A stretch of 64,000 nucleotides of DNA from Antedon bifida. Lineage: Eukaryota; Echinodermata; Crinoidea; Comatulida; Antedonidae. Numbering within the stretch: the stretch's first letter is position 1; every line of letters begins with the position of its first letter. The DNA is taken from the NCBI GenBank assembly GCA_963402885.1, contig OY727101.1, forward strand, positions 20,498,417 to 20,562,416, given 5' to 3'. Positions 38,031 to 51,930 of the stretch are shown one piece after another. A program made the translations under genes and the position numbers. The notes under the pieces were generated by a model, which ran no database searches, had not been told where the DNA came from, and saw only the letters and a program-made list of their open reading frames with translations.

Positions 38031-41000
38031 ATGGCTACTTCGAAGAAAGCAGCGGCTCGTCTGGAGAGTGAAATCGAAAAGAGTAGGGCAGAATGTAACT
38101 GGGAAAAGATTTTAGATATATCAAGGCAAGCAAAAACTAAGTCACCGAATTTGGGTATGCAAATTTAAATTCATTTTTCTTGTTAAAAAGCGAAAATAGA
38201 CAAGGGAGGCGCTAGCCCCGACTGACTCAGTGACTGAGCGTAGCAGCCGCCTGTGGGCGATGTAGCCCGAGAGGCTGGGACTGGTGATTCCTAGGGCTAG
38301 CTCATTTTTAACTTACAAGACAGAAGGTGCCATCATAACGAGCCAGTATATTATTAAACAAGAAAAAATTAAATATTATTAAATAATTAATAATTTATTT
38401 TAATTTAGGCCTAGGCCTATTGTATTATATTTTTTTTAATGAATTTTGATATATTATTAATTTAATATTAAAATATTAATTTTATTATTAATTTAATATT
38501 AAAATATTAATTAGGCCCCTAATAATAATATTTTTGAATAATGTGTAATGATTTAGTACGCATAGGCTAGGCTATACTAGTAGTATTTTTAAACTATTTA
38601 TTATTTAGAGCAAGTTGTAATGCTTTTTTGAGATTGAAAATATCTATTTACTATATGTAAATTGTAATGTAAAGTAAATTATTTTGATTTAGATTTTTTC
38701 AATTCTATTGATATTTGTCTATTTCCCAGGAGTGTTTTATAGAATTTTATTGAACATTCTGGATCTGCTACTGCTGACATCTTGATTTTTGACAATTTTT
38801 TTAAAATCTTTTTTTTTATGTTTTTCAAAAAATAGAAATACTTGTAAATGTTGCCTTGGGAGAGGCAGAACTGGAAACATTCCTTTTAAAGTATCCTCCA
38901 AAGACAAAGGAACATGTTGCAAAAGCCAAGAGGGAGCTACGATCAGCCAAGCAACATTTGCAAAATGCTGTTAAAGGAACAAATAAGGATAAGGTATCAT
39001 CATTCATATTGTACAGTATATTCTTGCATACAGTAAAAAACAACTATAGTCATATTCTAAAAATATAACTCAATAAAGTAAAAACACTCCTTTGGGAAAG
39101 CTCTTTTCAGGGTACATTTTATTGGACACTTTCCTACAGTATGTAACATACAATAACACTATTATGGCCAACCATTATTACGGGAAACTTTTTTTTTCTG
39201 TTGAATCTCTTTAATAGGGTTAGATCATCAAATTAACAGTAACTAAAATGTTTAAATATTACTGATCCATTCATTTTTATTATGTAGTATTATTTGCACA
39301 AGGAAGCCCAGTTGCTGATGGCAAAGTACCATTTTGCTTGTGGTGATTACAAGGACGCCCTCAATGTCTATGACGCTATGGATTTAGACTCGTTAGATGT
39401 CCAGGACACTTCCAACAGGATGCTTCGGATGATGGCAGAGGCATTTGGTCTAAAGGGTGAGGGTTCTATAACTACCAATTAATTTAGTTTATATTACACT
39501 GTTCACCCATTAGATCAATGTTGACTGTAACAAAATACTGGACTATCTGACAAGCAGAAACTAAAAAAAAACCATATTTTTCCTGAGGTTTAAAAAAAGA
39601 AGGTCCCAAATTGGTAAACGCAGACAGAATATTGATCCTTCTATATAGGTAGTAGGAAATGGTAGCCATCTTTAAAGTGAAAATAGGCAAAAACGAGTGA
39701 TAATTGAACTATTATAAACATTAGTGAAATTTATCCTCCAAGTTATTTGTATTTTTAGAGCTTGTGGACTCTGTCAAAGGGCTTTTTAAACTGGCTGATT
39801 TTTACAAGAAAAACACTATATCTTTTGATCTGATGATTTTTGTTACAGGTATCTGTTTAGAAAGATCAATGGGAGAAGGAAAAGAAAAAAGTTCAGATGA
39901 GGAGAACCAGATTATATGGTATTATGAGAAGGGTGGAGATCTAGCTCTTCACTATCTGCAAGAGCTTGAGAAGCCTGGCAGTGTTTGTGGTAGTAGTATT
40001 GGTATGGGTCCAGTCTTGGAAACAGTAGTGCAGAGAGCACCTATACTTCATCTATCTAATGGGTAAGTCAATTCTTGGTTGTATATTATTCTGTAAAGCT
40101 CTGTCTCTACTGTCAAACTTTATGTGACAACAAAATGTGATGTGCCCATATATGGACATGATGATGTCATATCACTACCATATTTAGGCATATCACACTT
40201 TTTTTGTCAAACTAGTTTACTAATACTGTAGGTGTGTCTCCTACTGTAGGTGTTGGCCTAGAATTTGCTTTGTTTGTTTCAGATGAAATTGTCCCCTTAA
40301 TAGAGGTTTTCCCTTGAATAAAGGATTTTACTGTAAGTGTCTGATGATTCAAAGTAACATTTGATATTTGCAAATTTTTCAGTGATAAGAATCGAGGAAT
40401 TAGTCGTTTCCGACAGATCCTGAAAGCTGTCGAAGCTCGTAGTTCTCAGGAAATTCGGGTCACACTGGCGCGTGAGCTGGTTGAAGTACTTTTACGTGGT
40501 ATCTGTGACAGAAACTACTTTGCCCCGGTTGTTGAGAATGAGAGTGGAACAGTGAGTCGTTTCATGACGTTACCCTCAGCTCATCCCGGCATGCGCCATT
40601 CGTTATCAAGACAATCTCTAAAACCGAAAATGTACAGTACTGACAGGTGTGTATAGTATATAAATCATGTGAGATACTGTGAATTATTTGGATCTATTTG
40701 TGTAGCTTTTCTACCTATCTTTTGTATTGAAAAACATACTGTAGAAGCCAACCATGTTCTATAAGTATACTGTAAGGACTTTTTAAAAATAAGACTTGGG
40801 ACCAAATTAGACAGCATTGTATGACGAGGCCCGAGTCTTCTTGTCGGGGAAAATTCATACATGTTTAAATTTCTCGCGTCGACCTAAAACCTACACCCAA
40901 CTATCAGTGGTAAGGTTTCCCTCTCTGCAGTCTTGGTAACACTAAATACTAAAAATGTGTGATTGCGGCTTATTCTATAGAGTACTTTTTATGCAAATTA

Positions 41001-44000
41001 ATCCTGCTTTTAAAATTCAAGAAAATAAAATGAGAGTAGATGGTTGAATACCGGTTTAGCAATAAACATTATAACAATATAATAGATTCTTATCACTTTT
41101 GATTGTGGGTCACATGATATTAAAATAACTGCACTATAGCACGCTTGACGGAATATAAATATAAAATGGAGTACTGGTGGATATTATTATTTGTATAATA
41201 GCGTGAGCGAGAATCTATTATTTTACTAACAATATTTCTTTTAGTATGGGTACGTCTTAACTGTAGTAACATATACTCTTGTATGGTACTGTAATGATCA
41301 TGTGATTTTAATCGTTTTGTTTTATTTAGTCGACCAAGTCACTGCCCGATGGAACTGTAAGTTTAATTAATATGTGATGGTGTTGAACGTTTACCAGCAA
41401 ACCACCATCACACACCCCTGAATGAAAAACAATACCTTTAACCTATCAATTTAGCATTAAAACCCTTTTTAGTTTGTTTTGACTAATTTCTCACTATTTT
41501 TGTTGTTTTTTTTTAGTTTTATTTCTTTATAATTGTTTATGTTGTTACTGGTGATGGTGAAAACTGCATGATTTTAATTTAGTTTTGTTTGTGATTATAT
41601 TTACGTAGTTGATAACTTTAGTGTAGAAAAAGTGTGTAGCCTGTTTTTAATCTGTTTTCTCCTTCACTTGGCACCAATGCTTGTAGACAAAGACTTGTTA
41701 GGAGCATGGTTCAAATTATAACCACTTGATGTAACAATCTCCAGATCACTGACGATTAGAATTTTAACCATATCTCAATAAACCCCAGTTATTTTTTTAT
41801 TTTCTTATAACTATTTTTTGAATCATAAAAAATATTTAATTTGTAGCTACAATAGAGAGTGTATTCCTTTAAGCTACATTCATACTTGTTCCATTTCACG
41901 GAACGGAAGAGGCCGAAAATTGAACAGCGCCATTTTCCTTTCTATGAATGTAGCTTTACCCTTGTATTTAATCTTACCCGCATTGTAAATTTTATCTCTC
42001 CTCTTACACCTTGTCGACTGTATCTCTGTTTTCTGCTAATAGGGTATAAGGTATCATGTTCTTATTAATATCCTTGTCTTTTTGATAAATGTACTAATAG
42101 CAATATTTTGATTTAGTGTTTTCTAATCTGGATTGATAATATTCCTATTTCCAATCCATTAATTAACATGTATTCTAAGGTAAGGTACTAGGAGAACTAC
42201 TTAATAGTGTTGTTAGAATGGCATGATATCTGATAGAGTGTTTAGAACTGTGCTGTTGAGTAGTATGTACATTGATTGATTGATCATAACTATAATTAAT
42301 AACTTTTTATAAATAAATTTTTCCACAGCAGTCTTCTAATTTGTATACAATATTTAATAAATAATACAAAGATAAAAAAAAAATATTTTATTTATTGGCA
42401 GCCTAACTAATGTTTATGAAAGAAAGTGCAATTCTTTAGTGGGGACAAAGCTTACAATACAATGAATTCCACCAGTTCAATCTCAATGTAAACTCACTCT
42501 TAGCTTGGTCTTGTCACATTCTAAAACAGTCACAGACCTTTATCAGTACTTCTCTGGATGGACATCTACTAGTTGGGACGTCTACTAGTTGGCCGAACCC
42601 ATTACCATTTAATTTTTTACATTTTTGGGAAATTAATTTAAGTCTCAGTTTTAGGTCCAGTCCAGACTGTGAATTAAATCGACTAGATTTTTTTTTTCTT
42701 TTGAACATTTTGAATATCCTAAAACAACCATAGATTTCTCATTATTACTATAGTATATTAATTTTGTTTTTTCAGCATATTTGTTCCTAAAAGCAGAAAT
42801 GAAGAGGTACTACTTCTATTGCTCATATGTGAACTTCAGGTATGTGCTATTTGCACAATTAATTTATTACGTGTTCTGAAAATTATTTTTTATTAATTAA
42901 ACATGCATAATTTATATATTAAATATATTATATTATATAGGTTTCTAAAGATGTTGTTTTAAATCGTTCTCCTGAGTTTTCTGGAGCAAGAAGGGAATCT
43001 ATCATGAATATAGAAGCTGTCTATGATCTTCTGTCCATTTTTCTTGTCAGAATGTCACAGTTTAATATGCTTTCTGAGGTATGCCTAGATAAATAAAACA
43101 AGTACTATCCAATGAAACAAACATTGTTTTGTTGTACATTTGTGTTTGAATGTATACATAATACTATATTATGCATTAAATGCACCATTTATAGACATTC
43201 TCGATAGTATTACTCTTTTTTTTTTATATTTCAGACTTTTGACAGAAGTATGAAATTTTCATCTGAGGAGTTTCATCTGTGGTACCAGTTTGCATTGTCT
43301 CTTACATGTGCTGGCAAGGTACTGTATACTGTAATGTATGCAATAGAATATTTGTTTAATATCATGTGACCCACAATCCATCAATCAAATGAAAAGAATC
43401 TACTAAGGTTTTTTATAATGTCTATTAATTAAAAAGTTGGCACATTTTATTTTTCACGCTTAAAATCTGGACAAGTTTTATGTTCAAATTTGATCAAATG
43501 TTATGGTCAATAAATCTTATAGTCAAATGGTGAATCTTGTGATCAGATCATATGGTCAAGTTTTATGGTCAAATCATATGGTCAAGTTTTATGGTCAAAT
43601 CATATGTTCATACCCTAGCGTTTAGTCAGTATGTTAAATGAAAAACATAATTGTTATATATATTTCTTTTGTTTTCAGTATGCAAGAGCAGTTCTTGTTT
43701 TACAAGAGTGCCATCGACTACAACCAACAAATGCAGGTGTGTTGATGATGGCTGCCAAGATATGCTTTAAGCACTTAGCGCAGGTATGTGAGTGAGGTTG
43801 TCATCAATCATATTACAAACATGTATAGATAGATTATAAATAAAAGCCATGCCATATCAGTCTGAGTTGAGTTGCAGACCTTGCATTCAATTCTAGCTGT
43901 GTGAAGATTTTTATAAGGATGATAAAAAACATTACTCCAAAATCTTTTGGAAAGAAGAAGCGTTTTCCCTGTTATTTATAGTTTTGACCTACCAGAGGAA

Positions 44001-47000
44001 TTAACCTAAGTAGCTTAGGCTTAGATTCTGTAGACTGCCTCCTTGAGCATGGTGAAAATCAAAATATGAACCATTATATACACACAATCCTGGGAAAATA
44101 TGTATTTATAATGGATTATAATCTTATGATATCTAGATTGATGAAGGCATTGAGTTTTGTAGGAAAGTTGTAGCCTTGCAGAAGAAGCAACTGTACACAG
44201 CCAGGGCCTACATGATGCTTGGTATCGGCGAGGCAATGAAAGCTGGCGAAGGTAAGACATTATCAGCAGATGTTGGAGGTCTGACCTATGACATCAACAA
44301 AATATGAAAGTACTCAGTAAATTGTTTCACTAAAGAAGCCATCAACAAACACATTATTGACATTTTTTTTTTGTTAAAATAAAAATCAAAGAATTCAGAA
44401 TGCTGCAAAATTCAATTCAATGTACTTAATAATTATTATAATTTGTTATATAATTTGTCAGCAACATTAAATAAGGAGAGACAGCAATATCATAAACAAT
44501 CACTAGAAGCATTGAAAACAGCAGAATGTCTGGATCGACAAGACCACTTGATAGCATTCCATTATGCCCTACAGTTAGCACATTCAAGACAGGTTTGTTC
44601 ATTTATTTTGAATTTATAAATATTGTACAATATTTGAGTGTCTGGATAGAAAAGACCACTTAATAGCATTATAATATGATCTGAAAGAAATATCACAACC
44701 ACTTCCCAATAGGGAAATTAATAATTTAAATCCATGGAGCGGTAGTCATGTTATATTGTCTTTCTTAAGCTCTGTTTACACTATCAAACTAGTGTGATGT
44801 GCTCAAATATGGTAGTGATATGCCCAAATATGGTAGTGATATGCCCAAATATGGTAGTGATATGACACCATCATGTCCATATATCCCCACATCACATTTT
44901 TTTGTCACATAAAGTTTGATAGTGTAGACAAAGCTTTATCATCATGGTCACTTCCCACTCATATTATTTTAAAGTACGACATTTTTGTCCACTCTCAGAT
45001 TCCTGAGGCACTGGAAAAAATCCGCACAGCTTTAAGTCTTTGCAGTGAACATGCTGAATCTCTCCACCTCCTGGCGTTGTTGTTGTCCTCTCAGAAACTC
45101 TTTAATGATGCCTTGAAGGTTATCAAAGGAGCTGTTGAACAGTATCCAGACAATACAAGGTGAGTTGTACTACTAGGTACTCATTTACACTCTTGGTAGA
45201 GTCTTTATAGTTAACTAGTGAACTGTGGTTAGTACCAGTTTATTACTTTTATTTTGTTATCTAAAAAAAGCCTGAAGATAATTGACTTTTAATTAAACCA
45301 TTAAATGTTACTTTTCACAGTATGTTATTTACAATGATCAAATTAGAAGAAATTGTACGAGGCCCAGATGAAGCACTTATGACGTGCAAAACCATGCTGA
45401 GCATGTGGAAGAAGACGCACGATGACATCATGCACAGGTTAGGTTAGATTTTATTCTAATAGAAATGTATAACTTTGACTGTCTTTGATAATGTTGTCAT
45501 TTGGTCCTCAATTTGTTTCCTCACCTTCGTTTCTTTGAAAATCATTATCTGTTCCTTGCTTTGTTGCATCCTCTCTTTGGAATAAACTCCCACCTTTTGT
45601 CTAACATTTACCAACTTTTTATTCATTTTAAATAATGAATTACTGTTTTTTTTACCCATGTGTTGATTGCTATAATTGGTTTGTAGCTAAATCTCTGTAT
45701 ATACTATAAAACTAGTTTGAAAAAAAGTGATGTGACAAAATATGGTAGTGATATGACATCATCATGTCCATATATGGGCACATCACATTGTTGTTGTCAT
45801 ATAAACTTTGATAGTGTAGACAGAGCTTAACATTAGCCTTGTATAATGTTGCAGTCTGTGATTGCCTTATTTTATTGTAATATTCTGTTGTCTTTGCAGT
45901 GATACTTTTCAAGGAATGGTATTGATAGAAAAGGTTGGCAGTGACAAGAGAAGTATGGCACATGTACATATATCAGAGCTCAAAGACAGAGACTCAGGTA
46001 GGCCTAGCAGCGTTGATTTTTCTATCTTATTTATTATTCAAAAACAAGGTTGTTTCCATGTCAAACCTGTAATGTTAAAAAGCCCCCTCGTTTGTAACAA
46101 AATAAAAGTAAAAATGATGATATGGGGACCCCTCAGGATGTAAATTGAGGACTTAAGGCCAATTTACACAGACGAGTGAAAATGGTAAGCGGTAAGCAGA
46201 AAATCATGGCCTTACCATAGGTACCATACAAATGATTGTGTTTTCTTATCTGTGTTTGTTTTCTTTATATATGGTATCAAAATAAATCAAATTTTAATTG
46301 TGGGATTACAGTATACTTGAGTGTTGATCCATGTTTTAAGCTAGGCCTAGTTCCTGTTTTATTTACTGCCAGGAATCTACTTTCCTAGATCTAGGAAAGT
46401 ACAGATTTGGCTATGGGACTATTGTTTTCATTTGTTTTTAATGTGGGATATGCTACGTTATATAGATTAAACGTTCAAAAAAATAATAATGTTTAGTAAT
46501 TACAATGTATTGTTGTTTTTAATATCCATAACAATTGTGATGAGTTTGAGGTAAATGTATTTCTAAGTAAGTTGGGAAATTTTTTGAAATTGCAATATTG
46601 CTTCAATTATATTTTGGACTTTGAAGGTTTGGTTTTTGCAGGCAATGGGTTTTAATTTCTTTGATAATATTTCCCATACAAGATCCACTGTCGATTACTT
46701 CTTAATTCTTTAAATTTAAATAAAAAATAGAACAAAAGACAACTTTAAAAGAAAACACCCAGAATTGTTAATGTCTATTCTATAATTTTACTAACATCAG
46801 TTATTGCAGTCCTTTTTTATCTATTGATTTTTGTTTTGTATTTTAAAAGTTAAGGTCAATAATTTGGTTGTTTTTTTTTTCAATTTCTTTACATTTAATT
46901 TTGTTGATGAAAACTTTATAATCATTTTTTAATTTTTACAGAAAATGAACAGTGGATCTGGGAAAATTACATTTAAGCTACAGAAATTAAATGTTATCGA

Positions 47001-49304
47001 ATTTTAAAATACACAAACATTAACGATGGTATTCAATATAATATCTACTTAACTGTATTGCATGTTTAAGCTATAACCTACTTATAATTGCATGCATGGT
47101 GGTTGTTTTTGTTTATTGCTATCCTATAATTATTATACAGTGGTTAAGGAATAAGCATTATACAATTACGATAATTTTATTTTTCGACCATAGTTCTACT
47201 AGTAGAACAAATTTTTTTTTAAATAAAGACTTACAATTGGGTTTCAGTTTTGGCTCCTGTCTACCGAAAAGAACCCAGTGCATCTTCTGAAGAGTAGAGT
47301 TTACCCCAGGGTAATTGTCTATCAAAACCCCAGTCGTTAACAGACAAATTCTGGCAACTATTATTTTTAACATAACCTTTATAATTTATATAATACAAAT
47401 AACATTAAACTTTTACTATTGCAGGTTCTATTCATAATTCTTTAGCAGCATCCAGGGTTGAGCAAGCATTATCAGAAGTGGCATCTTCAATGGGGAGTTA
47501 CATACCAAAGCCTGGGTCACAACAAGTGTGGTACACACAAGCACAAATATGGCTCTCAACAGGTATTTACAAACGCTTGTCATTGGAGTGTTTACTGGAG
47601 CTTAAGGTCTGTTTACACTATCAAACTTTATGTGACAAAAAATGTGATTTGAGCATATCACTACCATATTTGGGCACGCAACACTTTTTTTGTCAAGCTA
47701 GTTTGATAGTGTAGACAGAGCTTTAGGCCTTCTTTTCAATAATTTAACTCTATTATAATGGCAATAAAATTATTGATTTCTTGGTAAACATATTAGATGT
47801 TCGCATATTAGAATCGTGTATAGAAGAATGTGCTTGTTTATACATTTCAACATATGGGAAATGCATGCGTAGGAGCCCATGACTTAATTCAGTCATATTC
47901 GTATATAATCCCTGTCCATGGAGCTAGCTTTTTAAGCTGACCATGACAATTTAACATATTAATGCAATCATAACAATTTGTCAAAGAAAATGGGAAATTT
48001 CCATAAAAAAATGCCCAAAAGATGTGAACTGTGGGAGTTAACACTCTAGTTCTTTAAAATAATATCTATGAGATTAAGCCATCTGTGTGTATTCCATTCC
48101 TCATGGAAGATTCCATTAATATATTTCATATTTTGTTCTAGCTGAGATTTACCTAGCTGTTGGTAAGCTGAGTGAGGCAAGATCCTGTATGCAAGAAGCA
48201 GTTAGCATATTTCCACTTTCACATCAAATATTACACATGGTAATGTTTATTTCATCATTTCATCATCATGTTATGAATAATTGTAAAGTAGGATAAAGAA
48301 ACTTATTAGTAATCTAATGTATTTTTTAAATTACGCAATGTTTGAATACAATTACATTTTTACTGTTATGTTTAAACATTTAGTTGGGATGTATTCACGA
48401 CCATAAAGGTGAACTGACAGAGGCTAAGAAATACTATGATAATGCACTAGCTATCAATCCATCGTATGTCAAAAGCCTACAGAACCTGGGAATGGTGTAC
48501 TTAGAACAACAGAACTACACAATGGCGGAGAAACTGTTAAAGGATGCAGTCAACATTGATCCAACTTCTCATGTCTCATGGTATGTCAATTTGTATTTTA
48601 TATTTTAAGCATGCTGTTTTGTTAATTATATTTAGAACAGTCATGGCTATTTCTTTCTTTCTTTTTGTTGGTATACTGTAACCCAAGGAATTATTATTAT
48701 GAAGTACCTATAGCATTTGGCTTTGACATTATTTGAAGTCAAGAGACTATTTTTTGTGCTGCAATAACAGGAATTGACACCAGAAAATTGTGTAAAAGAA
48801 TCTGTAATACTATTGAAAGTATGTATATAGTATATAGTCCCATAAAGAAAAAATACCACTAGGTAGACTAAAAGAAAACTGGATAAACCAATAAAAAAAG
48901 ATTTAAAAAGAAAAAATGTAGACTTTAGTACAATAACAAACCATCCTGCCAAAACAGAAAAATATGGAAACAAATTATGGAAAGGGTAATGTCGGAACAG
49001 GGAGTTGTACTCCCTGGTCGGAATAAAGGAATGACGGAAACCATTTCAAGAGAGAGAAAGGATATAGTCCCAGAACTTTCTTGATATTATAATTGAACAC
49101 AAATTATTATTTCAAAATCTACCAGTATTTGTATACAATGATGCTATCATAATAATCATAATTATTATTTCTAGGAATCATCTAGGAAGAATACTAATGT
49201 CACAGGGTGAATACGAAACGGCAAGTGAGTTTTTAATGACGTCATTAGAGCTGGAGTCAACAGCACCTATTGTTCCATTCAGAGTTATTCCACGGATATT
49301 ATAA
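38031..49304 (+). CDS. TTC7: Tetratricopeptide repeat protein 7 (TTC7A/B orthologue)
   Basis: Eighteen exons join in phase: 38031-38154, 38836-38993, 39288-39456, 39849-40062, 40383-40646, 42776-42839, 42941-43078, 43235-43318, 43679-43783, 44137-44251, 44462-44592, 44999-45159, 45321-45437, 45900-45997, 47425-47562, 48142-48239, 48384-48580 and 49175-49304. They give 834 aa. A 27-nt in-frame microexon (41330-41356) would make 843, the length I recall for human TTC7B. The start MATSKKAAARLESEIEKSR, internal FHLWYQFALSL, ESLHLLALLLSSQK and RGPDEAL, and the end VPFRVIPRIL are family hallmarks. TPR helices dominate the C-terminal half. TTC7 scaffolds the PI4KA complex (with EFR3 and FAM126/hyccin) that makes PI4P at the plasma membrane. 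One invertebrate gene stands for vertebrate TTC7A and TTC7B. CArG MITEs lie in several introns. Confidence 0.96.
38195..38310. repeat. GC-rich patch with inverted ends in TTC7 intron 1
   Basis: GGCGCTAGCCCC near 38210 and CTAGGGCTAGCTC near 38290 are inverted relative to each other around a GC-rich core (CGTAGCAGCCGCCTGTGGGC). It is sharply unlike the AT-rich intron. It could be a small repeat element or an RNA structure. No second copy was found here. Confidence 0.35.
40093..40219 (-). mobile_element. CArG MITE, copy 6 (TTC7 intron 4), right end truncated
   Basis: Left end AAGCTCTGTCTCTACTGTCA. The core has one perfect CArG box (CCATATATGG). The right end stops at ACTAGTTTAC, without the TTTGATAGTGTAGACAG terminus. 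Confidence 0.8.
41330..41356 (+). other. Candidate 27-nt cassette microexon of TTC7
   Basis: Acceptor TTTATTTAG and donor CT/GTAAGT flank exactly 27 nt in phase 2-2, so inclusion adds nine residues (SRPSHCPME then L, at the junction) without changing frame. It sits between exons 5 and 6, before the IFVPKSRNEE segment. Skipping also preserves the frame. Confidence 0.55.
41866..41958. mobile_element. Short MITE, family 4 (TTC7 intron 5)
   Basis: Left end AAGCTACATTCATA and right end TATGAATGTAGCTTT are inverted repeats of ~14 bp around ~60 bp. No coding capacity is present. A TTTA-type flank occurs on both sides. Confidence 0.65.
44765..44938 (+). mobile_element. CArG MITE, copy 7 (TTC7, between exons 11 and 12)
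   Basis: Ends AAGCTCTGTTTACACTATCA and TTTGATAGTGTAGACAAAGC. The core carries three tandem CAAATATGGTAGTGATATG units. Two are perfect CArG boxes (44824-44833, 44845-44854). The first is TCAAATATGG, and the usual CCATATATGG has become CCATATATCC. Confidence 0.9.
45685..45829 (+). mobile_element. CArG MITE, copy 8 (TTC7, between exons 13 and 14)
   Basis: Left end eroded (ATCTCTGTATATACTATAAA), right end intact (TTTGATAGTGTAGACAGAGC). CCATATATGG is present, and the upstream box has become ACAAAATATGG. Confidence 0.83.
47601..47725 (-). mobile_element. CArG MITE, copy 9 (TTC7, just after exon 15)
   Basis: Begins ~40 bp after the exon 15 donor. Ends GGTCTGTTTACACTATCAAA and TTTGATAGTGTAGACAGAGC. 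The core is internally deleted, leaving one CCATATTTGG. Confidence 0.83.
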
Positions 49305-50226
49305 AGAAAGACAGTAGAGAAAAATGGAAAATACCAAGTACTAACTTAAAAGAACAAAGTATAAACATTGCATCACCTACAAACCATTCTGCTCTAAACA
49401 AAACAAACTGAAAACAAATATAGTGGTATTAACATATTGTTACAAGATGGAAGACGTTAAAGAAGAAGAGATTAATACAAGGCACAGTTGTACAACCAAA
49501 CATACAATAGGAGTCTATAGGTCTGATTTAAAGATGGAAACTGACTGATAATTGGGTACTTACAATTGTACTAAGATACAGTTTTCTCAAGTAAAAGGAT
49601 TATAGTATGTGTGAATGTTTGGTGTCTCCCTGGTGGTTCCTCAACACCAGGGCTATCTTCATATGAGCTGTGATAATCATAGATTCTGTAATGTCACTGA
49701 TTTGAAGTTTGTCTATCCTAAGTTTCTGTAATTTTTATGTGATCATGTTGTTTTTGAAGAATTTATGCTGAGCGCACCATGGAATAGCATAGTGGACAGA
49801 GGACAGTCTTATCTTTAGACACTATTAGGACTCCCTTTGAATAGAAAACAAATATTTGTACACTAGATTTATGTAATTTTATGTATTTTTATATGCATTT
49901 ATATTGGTGATTTATCTTAATTGTGCTAGTAGTGCCATAGTTTATAATATATATTTAGAATATATATTATATTTATCTGAAAAAGCCATTTGTAATAGTT
50001 GTGACATTTCTTAGTTAAAATATCATGATGAGGGACCATCTCATTTAAAGACCACCTCATTTAGGGACATTCTCATTTGCTAGTAAGTTAAAATCTCGCA
50101 TTAACGTACCTCATCATTGAAGGTACATTCATGTAGGGGGCGGCAGTACTGTTCAATTCTTTTTATGATTTTCCATTATTTAAACAAAACGGAATGAAAC
50201 AGTTGTGAAAATAAGGATCAACTACT

Positions 50227-50389
50227 TAAAAGCTCTGTCTTCACTATCAAACTAGTTTGACAAAAAAGGGTGATGTGCCTAATGATGGTAGTGATGCCAA
50301 ATATGGTAGTAATATGACATCATCAAGTCCATATATGAGCACATCACATTTTTTTGTCATATAAAGTTTGATAGTGTAGACAGAGCTTA
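50227..50389 (+). mobile_element. CArG MITE, copy 10
   Basis: Ends AAGCTCTGTCTTCACTATCA and TTTGATAGTGTAGACAGAGC. Boxes are CCAAATATGG and CCATATATGA (mutated), with one further degenerate unit. Confidence 0.88.
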
Positions 50390-51783
50390 ACACTTTACTT
50401 TGACTTTAATTTCCCACAATGTCAGTCAGGTATGGTATGAAATGACAAGTTCATTATGATGTCGTATCATTTTTATAATAAGGCTTTATTGTTTAATGTG
50501 TACAAGTTTAGATTACATTCTACTTCAGGTTTGGTGCTAGGGAATACGTCCATTATGGTAGAGGTTGATTGAACCAAATAACTATTATTACTATAATTAT
50601 TTATCACATTTTTTATATATACTGATATACAATATTAATTTATAATATATTTGCATAGTATTAAAATTATAAATTTAAATTTTTAATATATTACATTACA
50701 TTTAATATTAAATATAATTCATTTATTTAATTAGAATTATTATTATTAATTATAATATAACTTTCAGTAAAAGTAATGAATATCAATATTTTTGAACATA
50801 TTTTTAGTTAATAAGCCTATAGCAGGGTCATGGTCATGGTGAGATGTTTTTGAACCATTTCTGCCTCATGTTTGCTCGATTCAAACCTGTTTTCCACTAG
50901 GCAAATTGAAGGCCTCTACACAATTGAATGCATATTTATATTTTTATCTTCCACATCTCTTTCTGCGTTGAACTCTATTTCCTTCAGCTAAATTATTAGT
51001 GAGAATAGTTAGTGGCAAATTATTACAAATTTAGGGCAAATTTTTTCTTTGGTATATGATTTGGTGAAAAACCAGCTTTACAGACAAATTTGATGCCAGC
51101 AATGCTGGAGACCACACTCTTTTATTTAAGTTAAAAATTTTGTTATACTTGTGGACCATACATTGTGCAATATGCTTAGCAAGGACCCTGTGGCTATATC
51201 ACACTTAGCAAGATATTTCCTTTAAAGATGCTATTTAACTGTCACGTAATAGACTGGGATTGACAAAAATAAATACATTTAAAGCCAAAATTGTTTGTCA
51301 TCCAATCTTTTTTTCACAGAAGTGAATAATTTTAATAAACTGCAAAATGGCCTATTCAAAGTTTGATTTTATTATTCTTCATTTATCATGTTTTGGGGGG
51401 AACCCCTAAATGAATATTTCCCTTAAATGGTATTCACTTTGCATTAAGTGTTTCCCTAAGTGTGATGGTGATATGGCCACTGTCATTTATTCTTTGATTT
51501 GTGATTTATTGAATGAATAAAAACAAATGATACAGGTTTCTTATTGATTTAATTTCTTATAAATTTACATATCACATTAACATACTATTTCATAGGCAAT
51601 ATTGTAGTGAATTTAGACCTTTAACACTTTGATTGATGTAAATGTAACATTTACTGTATGCATATGCTTATTCATGTGATGTCAGGTTTTTTGGTACACC
51701 ATGTGCTTCCAAAAGGGAATGAAGTAAAGTTGAGAATGTCTAGATGTTACAGTTGTTATGCTACAACCATCCTAGAGAATATC

Positions 51784-51930
51784 TTAAGCCCTGTCTACAC
51801 TACCAAACTAGTTTGACAAAAAAGTGTGATGTGCCCAAATATGGTAGTACTGTAATGTGATCATCATGTCCATATATGGGCACATCACATTTTGTTATCA
51901 CATACAGTTATAGTGTAGACAAAGCTTTAT
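51784..51930 (+). mobile_element. CArG MITE, copy 11
   Basis: Ends TTAAGCCCTGTCTACACTAC and TATAGTGTAGACAAAGCTTT. Both CArG boxes are perfect (CCAAATATGG and CCATATATGG). Confidence 0.88.

Noticed and set aside
46940-46976. TTTTTACAG followed by a short open stretch between TTC7 exons 14 and 15
   Set aside because: It stops quickly in frame, lacks a donor, and exons 14 and 15 already join in phase.
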